DNA from: Polaromonas sp. AER18D-145
Lineage (GTDB): Bacteria > Pseudomonadota > Gammaproteobacteria > Burkholderiales > Burkholderiaceae_C
DNA length: 64,000 nucleotides
Assembly: GCF_002379095.1 (NCBI RefSeq)
Contig: NZ_NBZV01000016.1
Location: forward strand, 24,097 to 88,096
Direction: 5' to 3'
Below the pieces are notes generated by a model that was given only the letters and a program-made list of their open reading frames with translations, searched no databases and was not told the DNA's origin. Positions 54,094 through 61,878 of this stretch are shown piece by piece. Positions within the stretch are counted from its first letter, which is position 1. Each line of letters starts with the position of its first letter. Made by a program: the position numbers and the translations under genes.

Positions 54094-54982
54094 CCTCTGG
54101 CTCCTGGAACACCTTGGGCGTCGTCGCCAGATGAAAACCGTCAAACGGCTTGACGGCAGCGCGCTGCTGCGCCTCGGCATCGGGCAGGCGCATCGGCCAG
54201 CCCATGCGCACCTGCGGGCGCGCGCCATCCACGCGCAACACGGTGCCGCTGATGAAGCTGGCCGCCGGGCTCAGCAAAAACACGATGGCGGCCGAGGTTT
54301 CCGCCTCGGTGCCAAAGCGGCCCAGCGGCACGGTGTTGCGCATCTCGCGCAACATGTCCCCGGCCTCGGGCGGGTAGTGGTCCATGCCGCTCGATGCGAT
54401 GTAACCCGGTGCCACCGCGTTGATGCGCACGCCGCTGTGCGCCCACTCGGCGGCCGCGGTTTCGGTGAAGCTGACCATGCCGGCGCGCGCCGCACCGCTG
54501 TGGCCCATGGAGGGCATGGAGCCCCAGATGTCGGCCACGATATTGACGATGCTGCCGCCGTGCTCCGCCATGGCCTGCAGGTAACACTCGCGTGCCATCA
54601 GGAAGCCGCCCGTCAGGTTGGTGTTGATGACCGCTTCCCAGCCCTTGGCGCTGATGCTTTCCAGCGGCGCGATGTACTGCCCGCCTGCGTTGTTGACCAG
54701 GGCGTCGATGCGGCCCCGCGCGATCACAATCGCCGCGACGGTGACCTTCACCGCCTCTTCCTGGCGGATGTCGCAGGGGTGGAAACTGGCGCGGCCGCCG
54801 GCGGCCACAATCTCGCCGGCCACCTCGTGCAGCTTGTCGATCTTGCGGCCGATCAGCACGACATGCGCGCCCAGGGCTGCCAGCTCATGTGCCGTGCAGC
54901 GGCCGATGCCGGAGCCGCCGCCGGTGACCACCACCACCTTGCCGGCAAACAGGCCGGCGCTGAAAACGGATCGGTAAGTCAT
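53996..54982 (-). CDS. Short-chain dehydrogenase, AtuB-like
   Basis: 328 residues. The Rossmann motif VVVTGGGSGIGRCTAHELA, NNAGGQYIAPLESI, the active-site region around NIVADIWGSMPSMGHSGAARAGM and the tail NAVAPGYIASSGMDHYPPEAG mark a classical SDR. The usual catalytic YxxxK is replaced: the Tyr position reads H (GHSGAARAG), so activity as a dehydrogenase is uncertain; 2,4-dienoyl-CoA-reductase-like SDRs also lack Tyr. The position before atuC suggests AtuB. The last about 30 residues come from repeat E. Confidence 0.82.
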   Translation of the reverse strand: MTYRSVFSAGLFAGKVVVVTGGGSGIGRCTAHELAALGAHVVLIGRKIDKLHEVAGEIVAAGGRASFHPCDIRQEEAVKVTVAAIVIARGRIDALVNNAGGQYIAPLESISAKGWEAVINTNLTGGFLMARECYLQAMAEHGGSIVNIVADIWGSMPSMGHSGAARAGMVSFTETAAAEWAHSGVRINAVAPGYIASSGMDHYPPEAGDMLREMRNTVPLGRFGTEAETSAAIVFLLSPAASFISGTVLRVDGARPQVRMGWPMRLPDAEAQQRAAVKPFDGFHLATTPKVFQEPEAKSPHPNPLPEGEGTGVGALTPSLSPSGRGQG

Positions 54983-55704
54983 GCTCGGGGTTTCCTTGTG
55001 GCGGGCGTCCGGTTTTCGCCGATGAACAGCGCCATGGCCGCGTCGGCCAGCTCATCGAGCGACGCCCCTTTTTTTGCGTCAAACCACTGCGCCGACCAGT
55101 TCAGCGCCCCAAAAATCAGCAGCCGCGCCAGCTTCACCGGGGCTTGCAGCCGGCCCTGGTCGCTCAGGGCCTGGAGCACCGGCCCCCAGACCGATTCGTA
55201 GTCGCCCTGCAGCCTGGCCAGCGATGCGCGCTGCCTGGCCGTGATGGAACGCGACTCGTACAGCATTACGGGAATGAAATCGCTGCCCGGGCCCAGCAGC
55301 ACGTCGAAATGATTGCGGATCAACACGCGCAGCAAAGCCGCCGCGTCGGGTGCGGACGGCGCCGCCGCCTCCAGCGCCGCCGCCTGCCGGGCCATGGCCG
55401 AACGCATGCCCTCTTCCATCACGGCATAAAGCAGCGCACCCTTGCTTTTGAAATGGTAGAAAGGCGAGCCGCTGTGCATGCCCACGGCTGCGGCGATATC
55501 GCGCGTGCTGGTGCCGTCAAACCCCTTGCGGCGAAACAGCCGCGCGGCGGTGTTGACCAGTTCCACCCGCCGGTTGCCGTCGTCGCGTTCGCCGGGCGTC
55601 TTGCGCGGCCGGCCGCGCGGCCGCTTTTCAGCGGCTGCGACAACAGCAACAGGCGGGGCCAGGGCGCGGCCGGCAGGGCGGGTGCGCGCAGGTTTTTTGT
55701 CCAT
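54979..55704 (-). CDS. TetR family regulator, candidate AtuR-like repressor
   Basis: 241 residues from ATG 55704. The basic proline-rich N-terminus (RPRGRPRKTPGERDD) comes before the TetR HTH (VNTAARLFRRKGFDGTSTRDIAAAVGMHSGSPFYHFKSKGALLYAVMEEG); the C-terminal ligand-binding domain is about 95-230. It is the first gene of the eight-gene catabolic operon and lies 27 bp from palindrome O2, so it should repress itself and that operon. The matching palindrome O1 links it to the atuA and liv operons. The inducer is probably an acyl-CoA of the pathway (inference). Confidence 0.88.
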   Translation of the reverse strand: MDKKPARTRPAGRALAPPVAVVAAAEKRPRGRPRKTPGERDDGNRRVELVNTAARLFRRKGFDGTSTRDIAAAVGMHSGSPFYHFKSKGALLYAVMEEGMRSAMARQAAALEAAAPSAPDAAALLRVLIRNHFDVLLGPGSDFIPVMLYESRSITARQRASLARLQGDYESVWGPVLQALSDQGRLQAPVKLARLLIFGALNWSAQWFDAKKGASLDELADAAMALFIGENRTPATRKPRA

Positions 55705-55730
55705 GGAAGCAGACCATAACAAAAGCCGTT

Positions 55731-55760
55731 ATTTTTAGCAAGCGCTTGCTTTGTAAAAAT
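55731..55760. promoter_or_regulatory. Operator O2 upstream of the tetR gene
   Basis: A 30-bp site with left end ATTTTTA, core AGCAAGCGCTTGCT (perfect palindrome) and right arm TGCTTTGTAAAAAT. It matches O1 at 25 of 30 aligned positions, including the entire right 14-mer. It lies between tetR and the plus-strand gene at 55837. Confidence 0.7.
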
Positions 55761-55836
55761 AGACACGGGCTGCGACACGGCCCCGGAACCCCAGCTGACT
55801 ACACTGGGGGCTTCCCAAAACAAAACCGAAGCATTG

Positions 55837-56442
55837 ATGGACCTCTTCTTTCTGGCGCTGATGGTCGCCGCCGGCGCTTATGCGCTCAAATCTGGCTACG
55901 AACGCAAGCGCATCGCCCTGCTGGGCAGCCATCTCGGCCAGTACCAGATCGAAAAACTCATGGAAAGCCTGACAGAGGGCTACATGCGCGCGCTTCGCGA
56001 GGACGATCCGGAGCGCCGCGCAAGCATCTGGAACCTGTTGACGAGCACCGAAACCAAGCTGTGCGAGCAGTTCAACAACTTCGTGGCCGGGTTCTCCCGG
56101 GTGGAAGGCGCCGCGGCACGCGTGAGCAGGCTTCCCCTGCCCCTGCCTTACGCCGACAAGCTCTTTCCGGCGGCGACATTCGACCTGCGCCAGGTCCTGC
56201 TGGTGCATGCCGAAGGAATCACGCGCGCCGCGAAAAACAAGCCCGAACAATCGCCCAAAACCAAGGCCTTCACCCTGTCCGCCGAGGTTTTCCTGATGCA
56301 GCACACCTGCCACTGGTTCTGCAAGTCCAAGGCCGTCGCCTCTGCCCGGCTGCTGGTCCGCCACAAGACGTCTTATGAGCAGGTGCTGGCGTCGGTCGCA
56401 CCAGAAACGCGCCGAGCCTACCTCGCGCTGATCGGCCCTTGA
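55837..56442 (+). CDS. Conserved hypothetical protein
   Basis: 201 residues; I do not recognise the family. The N-terminus (MDLFFLALMVAAGAYALKSGYERKRI) is a single membrane anchor, followed by a mostly helical soluble region with three cysteines (TKLCEQF; HTCHWFC). It is divergent from tetR across operator O2, so it may be co-regulated with the catabolic genes. The TTG one codon upstream is less likely than ATG 55837. Confidence 0.6.
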   Translation: MDLFFLALMVAAGAYALKSGYERKRIALLGSHLGQYQIEKLMESLTEGYMRALREDDPERRASIWNLLTSTETKLCEQFNNFVAGFSRVEGAAARVSRLPLPLPYADKLFPAATFDLRQVLLVHAEGITRAAKNKPEQSPKTKAFTLSAEVFLMQHTCHWFCKSKAVASARLLVRHKTSYEQVLASVAPETRRAYLALIGP

Positions 56443-56452
56443 ATCGATGCAA

Positions 56453-57736
56453 TCAGGGGAGCAGCCCCTGCGCACGCTCGAGCAGCAATTCGCGCTCACG
56501 CAGATTGCCCGCCAGCGCCGCGGCGCGTTCAAACTCATGGCGCGCCTCGTCGTTGCGGCCCAGCCTGGCGAGCAGGTCGCCGCGCACGCTGGGTAGCCAC
56601 TGGTAATTCTGCAGGGCTTTGTCGCCGCGCAGCGCATCGATGATGGCCAGCCCGGCCGCCGGTCCGAAGGCCATGCTGACCGCCACGGCGCGGTTGAGCT
56701 CCACCACCGGCGATGGTGCGGTTTGTGCCAGCGCGTCGTACAGGGCGGCAATACGCACCCAGTCAGTCTCCCCCGAGGTTGGCGCACGGGCATGGCAGGC
56801 GGCAATGGCGGCCTGCAGCGCATACGGCCCCATGGCGCGGGCCGATGACTCGGCCAGCGCCATGGCCATGTCGAGCGCGGCCAGCCCCCTGCGGATCAGG
56901 AGATGGTCCCAGCGCGTCCGGTTCTGGTCGGCCAGCAGTATCGGCCGGCCGGCCGCATCCACCCGGGCGGCCATGCGCGAGGCTTGCAGCTCCATCAGTG
57001 CCAGCAGGCCCTGCACCTCGGACTCGTCCGCTGCCAGGCCGGCCAGCATGCGGCCCAGGCGCAGCGCTTCATCCGTCAGCGCGGGTCGCATCCAGTGGTC
57101 GCCGGCGGTGGCGGTGTAGCCCTCGTTGAACAGCAGGTAGACCACCTCCAGCACCGAGGCCAGGCGTGCACCCAATTCATCGCCGCGCGGGACTTCGAAC
57201 GGCACGCGCGCCTCGGCCAGGGTGCGCTTGGCGCGCACGATACGCTGGGCCAGCGTGGGCTCGGGCACCAGGACAGCGCGGGCGATTTCATGGGTGGTCA
57301 GGCCGCCCAGCAGCTTGAGCGTCAGCGCCAGCCGCGCTTCGGTGGACAGCACCGGGTGGCAGGCGGTGAAGATCAGGCGCAGCAGGTCATCGCCGATCTC
57401 GTCCTGTCGGGCCGCGTCAAGCGCGTCCACGAAATCGGGCACGACCAGCGCCTCCTGCGCCTCCAGCGCATGGCCGAGCTGCTCCAGCTTTTCGCCCTGC
57501 ATCTTCTGGTGCCGCAGGTGGTCCAGCGCGCGGTTTTTGGCCACCCGCATCAGCCAGGCGCCGGGATTGTCCGGCACACCCTTGCCGGGCCAGCTTTCCA
57601 GCGCGGCAACCAGCGCGTCCTGCGCGAGTTCCTCGGCCAGCCCGATCTCGCGCACCATGCGCGCCACCGCTGCCACGATTTTCGCGGACTCGATGCGCCA
57701 GACGGCTGAAATCGCCTCATGGGTGGAGGAATGCAT
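56453..57736 (-). CDS. ECF sigma factor, ECF42/SigJ-like with C-terminal TPR-like extension
   Basis: 427 residues. Sigma-70 region 2 is about residues 8-85 (LAEELAQDALVAALESWPGKGVPDNPGAWLMRVAKNRALDHLR) and region 4 about 125-185 (LTLKLLGGLTTHEIARAVLVPEPTLAQRIVRAKR). A long helical C-terminal domain follows (LLFNEGYTATAGDHWMRPALTDEALRLGRML; the DUF6596-type extension). No anti-sigma gene is adjacent. Upstream on the same strand are VOC, SRPBCC and two DGPF/YCII genes, the known partners of this sigma class. Confidence 0.88.
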   Translation of the reverse strand: MHSSTHEAISAVWRIESAKIVAAVARMVREIGLAEELAQDALVAALESWPGKGVPDNPGAWLMRVAKNRALDHLRHQKMQGEKLEQLGHALEAQEALVVPDFVDALDAARQDEIGDDLLRLIFTACHPVLSTEARLALTLKLLGGLTTHEIARAVLVPEPTLAQRIVRAKRTLAEARVPFEVPRGDELGARLASVLEVVYLLFNEGYTATAGDHWMRPALTDEALRLGRMLAGLAADESEVQGLLALMELQASRMAARVDAAGRPILLADQNRTRWDHLLIRRGLAALDMAMALAESSARAMGPYALQAAIAACHARAPTSGETDWVRIAALYDALAQTAPSPVVELNRAVAVSMAFGPAAGLAIIDALRGDKALQNYQWLPSVRGDLLARLGRNDEARHEFERAAALAGNLRERELLLERAQGLLP

Positions 57737-57825
57737 GAATCAATGGTACCGGCATGCCTCGTTCCCTAATCGCAAGGGGCGGGGAATGACAAGCAGTCAG
57801 TGAGCGTTGGGTTTCTTCAATCAAG

Positions 57826-57916
57826 CCGGGGCCGAGGGACTGGCTTTGCCAGCCCGCAGGCGCAGCGGCCCCCCTGAGGGGCAGGGAGCTACACGCAGTG
57901 AGCGACCGTGGGGGCT
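57826..57916. repeat. Dispersed repeat C
   Basis: GACTGGCTTTGCCAGCCCGC AGGCGCAGCGG... ending GCGACCGTGGGGGCTC, in the gap between the sigma factor and VOC genes. It overlaps the VOC stop codon. Confidence 0.7.
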
Positions 57917-58308
57917 CAAGCTTTCATCCACACCAGTTCCCAGACATGGCCATCCAGGTCGGTGAAACCGTGGCTGTACATGAAGCCATGGTCCTGCGAG
58001 GGGTTGGACGCGGTGCCGCCGGCGGCCAGCGCCTTCTTCACCAGTTCGTCCACTTCGGCGCGGCTCTCGCATGACAGCGCAATCAACACCTCGGTGGTCT
58101 TCGTTGCATCGGCGACCGGCTTTTTGGTGAAGCCCTGGAAGAAGGGCTCGATCAGCAGCATCACGTAGTTGTGGTCCTCGCTGATCACCATGCAGGCGCC
58201 CTGCTCGTTGGTGAACTGCGGGTTGAAGGAAAAGCCCAGGCTCTTGAAGAAGGCCTGGCTCTTTTCCATGTTCTTGATGGGAAGGTTGACAAAAATCTGG
58301 CGGGTCAT
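57916..58308 (-). CDS. VOC (glyoxalase/bleomycin-resistance fold) family protein
   Basis: 130 residues from ATG 58308 (MTRQIFVNLPIKNMEKSQAFFKSLGFSFNPQF), with the closing HGFTDLDGHVWELVWMK. PhnB/YaeR-like, with possible metal sites at the H and E of the last motif. The substrate is unknown. It belongs to the ECF42-associated group. The frame upstream to 58410 is the end of the SRPBCC gene. Confidence 0.85.
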   Translation of the reverse strand: MTRQIFVNLPIKNMEKSQAFFKSLGFSFNPQFTNEQGACMVISEDHNYVMLLIEPFFQGFTKKPVADATKTTEVLIALSCESRAEVDELVKKALAAGGTASNPSQDHGFMYSHGFTDLDGHVWELVWMKA

Positions 58309-58351
58309 GGCTGTTCCTTTGAAGATGGTTGAGGCAAGACAGGGGCGGCCG

Positions 58352-58891
58352 TCAGGCCTGCTCCGCCCTGGCCTTGAGGTTGGCGAGGCCGGCTTCGAAG
58401 TCGGTGCCAATCATCTTGTCCATGTTGAAAATCACACCCATGAATCTGGAGACAAAAGGTGCGGGGCCTTCCATGGCCCAGGTGACCTGCGCGGTCTGAC
58501 CTTGAGGCACGATGCTGAAGGTGATGAGGTTGTCGGCCTTGAACGGTGCAGTCATGACCAGGCGCATCTTCAGTTGCGAAGGCGCGCTGGCCTGCACGAT
58601 CTCGCAACTTCCGCTGCCGGCCTTCCGGCTTTCGAAGTCGTAGTGGGCGCCGGGCCCGATGAACGGGCCGCTGTAGCCGCCTTTCATCTCCGGGGCTTTC
58701 AGCGCATACGGGTTCCAGGTATTGAAGGCCCGGACGTCGTTGACCAGTGGGAAGATTTTTTCTGCCGGCGCAGCGATGCTGGCGCTGCGCGACACGCGGA
58801 AGGTGTCCGGCCGCTGCGAGGCAATGGCCGCAACCACGGCAATGGCCAGCACGACCAGCCCCAGCAGGGTGAGCAAGGTGGTTTTGATCAT
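58352..58891 (-). CDS. SRPBCC family protein (polyketide cyclase/START-like)
   Basis: 179 residues with an N-terminal membrane anchor or signal (LLTLLGLVVLAIAVVAAIASQRP). A START/Bet v1-like fold follows: VSRSASIAAPAEKIFPLVNDVRAFNTWNPYALKAPEMKGGYSGPFIGPGAHYDFE. It probably binds a hydrophobic ligand. It lies in the ECF42 cluster between the VOC and YCII genes. Confidence 0.85.
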   Translation of the reverse strand: MIKTTLLTLLGLVVLAIAVVAAIASQRPDTFRVSRSASIAAPAEKIFPLVNDVRAFNTWNPYALKAPEMKGGYSGPFIGPGAHYDFESRKAGSGSCEIVQASAPSQLKMRLVMTAPFKADNLITFSIVPQGQTAQVTWAMEGPAPFVSRFMGVIFNMDKMIGTDFEAGLANLKARAEQA

Positions 58892-58901
58892 GGCGCGCTC
58901 C

Positions 58902-59327
58902 CTACTTCTGGCTGGGCGTGTTCATCTCGCGGAAACGCTCGACCTGCGCGCTGGGCTCGAAGTCGTCCAGTTCATACAGCTGGCGAACCTCGATCACGGC
59001 CGGTGCGTTTTCGCCGACAGGGTTGGGGAAACGGCGCGACCACGCCAGCGCCTCTTCGCGGCTGCGCACCTGGATAGTGGTGAAGCCGGCGATCAGTTCC
59101 TTGGCTTCCGCGAAAGGGCCGTCAATCACGGTGCGCTTCTGGCCGTCGTAGTGGATGCGCCAGCCCTTGCGGCTGGGCTGCAGCCCAGTGGCATCGAGCA
59201 GCACACCGGCCTTGGCCAACTCCTCGTGGAAGTCGGCCATGGCAGCCATCAGTTTTTCGTCGGGGGTCTGCGGGGTGGTCTCGGCCTCAAACTCGGGCGT
59301 CGACTTCACAATGATCATGAATCGCAT
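58902..59327 (-). CDS. YCII/DGPF domain protein
   Basis: 141 residues from ATG 59327 (AAGGAG 10 bp upstream): MRFMIIVKSTPEFEAE..., with the family signature VIDGPFAEAKELIAGF. DGPF proteins are consistently encoded beside ECF42 sigma factors; their biochemical role is unclear. Ten bp separate it from the SRPBCC gene. Confidence 0.88.
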   Translation of the reverse strand: MRFMIIVKSTPEFEAETTPQTPDEKLMAAMADFHEELAKAGVLLDATGLQPSRKGWRIHYDGQKRTVIDGPFAEAKELIAGFTTIQVRSREEALAWSRRFPNPVGENAPAVIEVRQLYELDDFEPSAQVERFREMNTPSQK

Positions 59328-59446
59328 CCTGGTACTCCTTGTGTGTGCGGCCAGAATCCCTGGCCTCCTGTTGACACGACGAAGCAACCGATGCGAAATC
59401 GACAAACCCGAGCCTGGTGAAAACCCTTACCTGCTTCTGCCGGAAC

Positions 59447-59800
59447 TCAGAGGAAGCAGGGGCCGGTGGCCCGAACCTCCAGCGTGGCCCATTCAGCGGC
59501 GGGGCAACGGGCAGCAATCGCCAGGGCTTGCTCCCGGGTGGCGCAGTTCACCAGAAAGAAGCCTCCCACCATTTCCTTGGCCTCGGCAAACGGGCCGTCC
59601 AGCACCTGCGCTTTGCCGGCGCTGACACGCACGCGGGCGGCACTGTCCTGCGAGCCGAGCGACTCCACGCCAAGCAACACGCCCTCTGATTTCAGCTCGT
59701 CGGCAAACTTCAGCATGCGCCCGTACACCGCCTCGCCTTCGGCCTGGCTGCGGGTCAGGCGCTGGCCGACGGGTTCGTGGATGAGCAGCATGTAAGGCAT
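59447..59800 (-). CDS. YCII/DGPF domain protein
   Basis: 117 residues from ATG 59800: MPYMLLIHEPVGQRLTRSQAE..., with QVLDGPFAEAKEMVGGF. It is a paralogue of the gene at 58902 and starts 4 bp after the stop of the SDR at 59805, so the ECF42 cluster may be transcribed partly from the SDR promoter. Confidence 0.87.
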   Translation of the reverse strand: MPYMLLIHEPVGQRLTRSQAEGEAVYGRMLKFADELKSEGVLLGVESLGSQDSAARVRVSAGKAQVLDGPFAEAKEMVGGFFLVNCATREQALAIAARCPAAEWATLEVRATGPCFL

Positions 59801-59804
59801 CGTT

Positions 59805-60644
59805 CTAGTCCACAAAAAAGTCCGGGATGAAGTTTTTCGTGCCCGGAGTTACCGAATACTTCTCCAGATCGGTCACGCCATGTGCGGCCAGCAGCTCGTC
59901 ATCTATGTAGAAATGGCCGTTGGCCGGGTTTGGACTGGTCAGGATCAGGTAGGCCGCGTCCGAAAGAATCTCCGGCTTGCGGCACAGCTTCAGGTCCACG
60001 CCAGGGATCATCTGCAGGGCGGCCGTGGCAATCGCGGTGCGCGGCCACAGGCTGTTGACGGCAATGCCGTATTTCTTGAATTCGCCCGAATGGCCCAGGG
60101 TGCACATGCTCATGCCGTACTTGGCCATGGTGTAGGCCGTGTGGTGCTCGAACCAGTGCTGCTTCATGCTCAGCGGCGGCGACATGGTGAGCACCTGCGG
60201 GTTGCGCCCGGCCTGCGCGGATTTTTTCAGCTCTGCCAGGCAGGCCTGGGTGCACAGGTAGGTGCCGCGCGCGTTGATGCCGTTCATCAGGTCGTAACGC
60301 TTCATCGGCGTGTGTTCGGTGTCGGTCAGGCTGATGGCGCTGGCGTTGTTGACGAGGATGTCGATGCCGCCGAAAGCTTCCACCGCCTTGGCCACCGCCG
60401 CCGTCACCGCGTCTTCGTCACGGATATCCACCGCCAGCGGCAGCGCCTGCCCGCCGGCCTCTTTCACCGCTTCGGCCGCGCTGTAAATCGTGCCTGGCAG
60501 CTTGGGGTTAGGGTCGGTGGTTTTGGCCAGGATCACGATGTTGGCGCCATCGGCCGCGGCACGGGTGGCAATCGCCAGGCCAATGCCGCGCGAGGCGCCG
60601 GTGATGAACAGGGTTTTTCCTTTGAGACCGGGTACTGAACTCAT
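59805..60644 (-). CDS. Short-chain dehydrogenase, HSDL2/AtuG-like
   Basis: 279 residues: LFITGASRGIGLAIATRAAADGANIVILAKTTDPNPKLPGTIYSAAEAV is characteristic of the HSDL2-like group. NNASAISLTDTEHTPMKRYDLMNGINARGTYLCTQACL follows, then the active site HTAYTMAKYGMSM (Y and K present) and LWPRTAIATAA. Relatives include the citronellol/citronellal dehydrogenase-type SDRs of the Atu pathway. It complements the AtuB-like SDR, which lacks the catalytic Tyr. Confidence 0.85.
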   Translation of the reverse strand: MSSVPGLKGKTLFITGASRGIGLAIATRAAADGANIVILAKTTDPNPKLPGTIYSAAEAVKEAGGQALPLAVDIRDEDAVTAAVAKAVEAFGGIDILVNNASAISLTDTEHTPMKRYDLMNGINARGTYLCTQACLAELKKSAQAGRNPQVLTMSPPLSMKQHWFEHHTAYTMAKYGMSMCTLGHSGEFKKYGIAVNSLWPRTAIATAALQMIPGVDLKLCRKPEILSDAAYLILTSPNPANGHFYIDDELLAAHGVTDLEKYSVTPGTKNFIPDFFVD

Positions 60645-60658
60645 GATGCCTCCTGAAT

Positions 60659-60716
60659 GCTACACAATTGATAGCTTCTTGCGACCACCGAATAAGGGCT
60701 ACTGGCCAATTTGGAC
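60659..60716. repeat. Dispersed repeat A, copy 8
   Basis: GCTACACAATTGATAGCTTC ... AATAAGGGCTACTGGCCAAT, upstream of the SDR start (60644). Confidence 0.85.
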
Positions 60717-60921
60717 TCAAACTTTGGAAAAATCCGGCTTGCGCTTTTGGCGAAACCGCCGGCCCGCTACGCGGTCCCGTCCTCCGGACGCCGACTTCAG
60801 ACCTTGCTGAAGTCGGGCCGTCGCTTTTGGCGAAAGCTGCTGCGCACCGGCTGCGCCGGACCCACACTGCGTGTGGCGAATTTCAGACCTTGCTGAAATC
60901 CGGCTTGCGCTTTTCCATGAA
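60716..60921 (-). repeat. Three tandem copies of the 3' end of the enoyl-CoA hydratase gene
   Basis: The C-terminal codons KRKPDFSKV-stop occur at 60880-60921 (the real gene end), again at 60796-60835 (FRQKRRPDFSKV-stop) and at 60716-60755 (FRQKRKPDFSKV-stop). The period is about 80-85 bp, with GC-rich palindromic spacers. All copies are in the same orientation. Confidence 0.8.
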
Positions 60922-61650
60922 AGCGCCGAACGCTTCGCGGGCGGCGGGCTCCTTGAGCATGCGGCCAAAACTCACGCCTTCTTCAGCCATGCGCTCGGCC
61001 ACCATGCCGGCCTGGCCTTTTTTCATCAGTCGCTTGGTTTCCACCAGCGAGCTCAGCGGTTTGGCCGCGAGTTTTTGCGCCTGCCGTTGCGCCAGGGCAT
61101 TGGCTTCGGCGGGTGGCACGATGCGGTTGATCAGGCCCATCTCAAGCGCCGACTCGGCCATGAAGGGCTCGCCGAGCAGCAACGCCTCGGCCGCGCGCGC
61201 ATAACCCATGAGCTGCGGCGCCAGAAGGCTCGACGCCGCCTCGGGGCACAGGCCCAGGTTCACAAACGGCATCGAAAATGCGGCGTTGTCGCCGGCGTAG
61301 ACCAGGTCGCAATGCAGCAGCAGGGTGGTGCCTATGCCGACCGCGGGGCCACACACGGCAGCCACCAGCGGCTTGGGAAAGGTGCTGATGCCGCGCAGAA
61401 AGCGGAACACCGGCGACTCGTGGGTGGCAGGCGGGCCGTTGAGGAAATCACCGATGTCGTTGCCGGCTGAAAAAATGCTTTCGTGACCCTGGATCACCAC
61501 CACACGCACGGCCGCATCGGCATGGGCAGCGTCCAGCGCGTCGGCCATGGCGGCGTACATGGCCGAGGTGATGGAGTTTTTCTTCTCGACCCGGTTCAGG
61601 GTGATGGTCATCACCGCGTTGTCGGTGTGGATCAGGATGTCTGTGCTCAT
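60883..61650 (-). CDS. Enoyl-CoA hydratase/isomerase family protein
   Basis: 255 residues: NRVEKKNSITSAMYAAMADAL, ESIFSAGNDIGDFL (oxyanion loop), KPLVAAVCGPAVGIGTTLLLHCDLVYAGDNAAFSMPFVNLGLCPEAASSLLAPQLMGYARA. The SMPFVNLGLCPEAASS region resembles delta3-delta2-enoyl-CoA isomerase/PaaG-like enzymes. It is probably beta-oxidation of the shortened chain. The end of the gene is triplicated downstream (see the repeat at 60716-60921). Confidence 0.87.
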   Translation of the reverse strand: MSTDILIHTDNAVMTITLNRVEKKNSITSAMYAAMADALDAAHADAAVRVVVIQGHESIFSAGNDIGDFLNGPPATHESPVFRFLRGISTFPKPLVAAVCGPAVGIGTTLLLHCDLVYAGDNAAFSMPFVNLGLCPEAASSLLAPQLMGYARAAEALLLGEPFMAESALEMGLINRIVPPAEANALAQRQAQKLAAKPLSSLVETKRLMKKGQAGMVAERMAEEGVSFGRMLKEPAAREAFGAFMEKRKPDFSKV

Positions 61651-61722
61651 GTATTGCTTTCCAGTGTTTGTTTGACGAAATAGATACAGACGCTAACGCT
61701 TCCAGGCCAACCCGGGCCCGCA

Positions 61723-61876
61723 GGCAATGGCCCCTCGGGCAGCGAGTTACACGCAGCGAACGAACGTGAGGGCTGTCTTTTCAAGCAGGGGCCGCGGATC
61801 TGGCTTTGCCAGTCCGCAGGCGCAGCGGCCCCCCGGGGGGCAGCGCAGTACACGAAGTGACAAGCGTGGGGGCCAT
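61723..61876. repeat. Dispersed repeat C, one partial and one full copy
   Basis: A partial unit at 61723-61780 and a full unit at 61786-61876 (ATCTGGCTTTGCCAGTCCGC ... GTGACAAGCGTGGGGGCC). It fills the gap between the hydratase and thioesterase genes. Confidence 0.7.
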
Positions 61877-61878
61877 AT

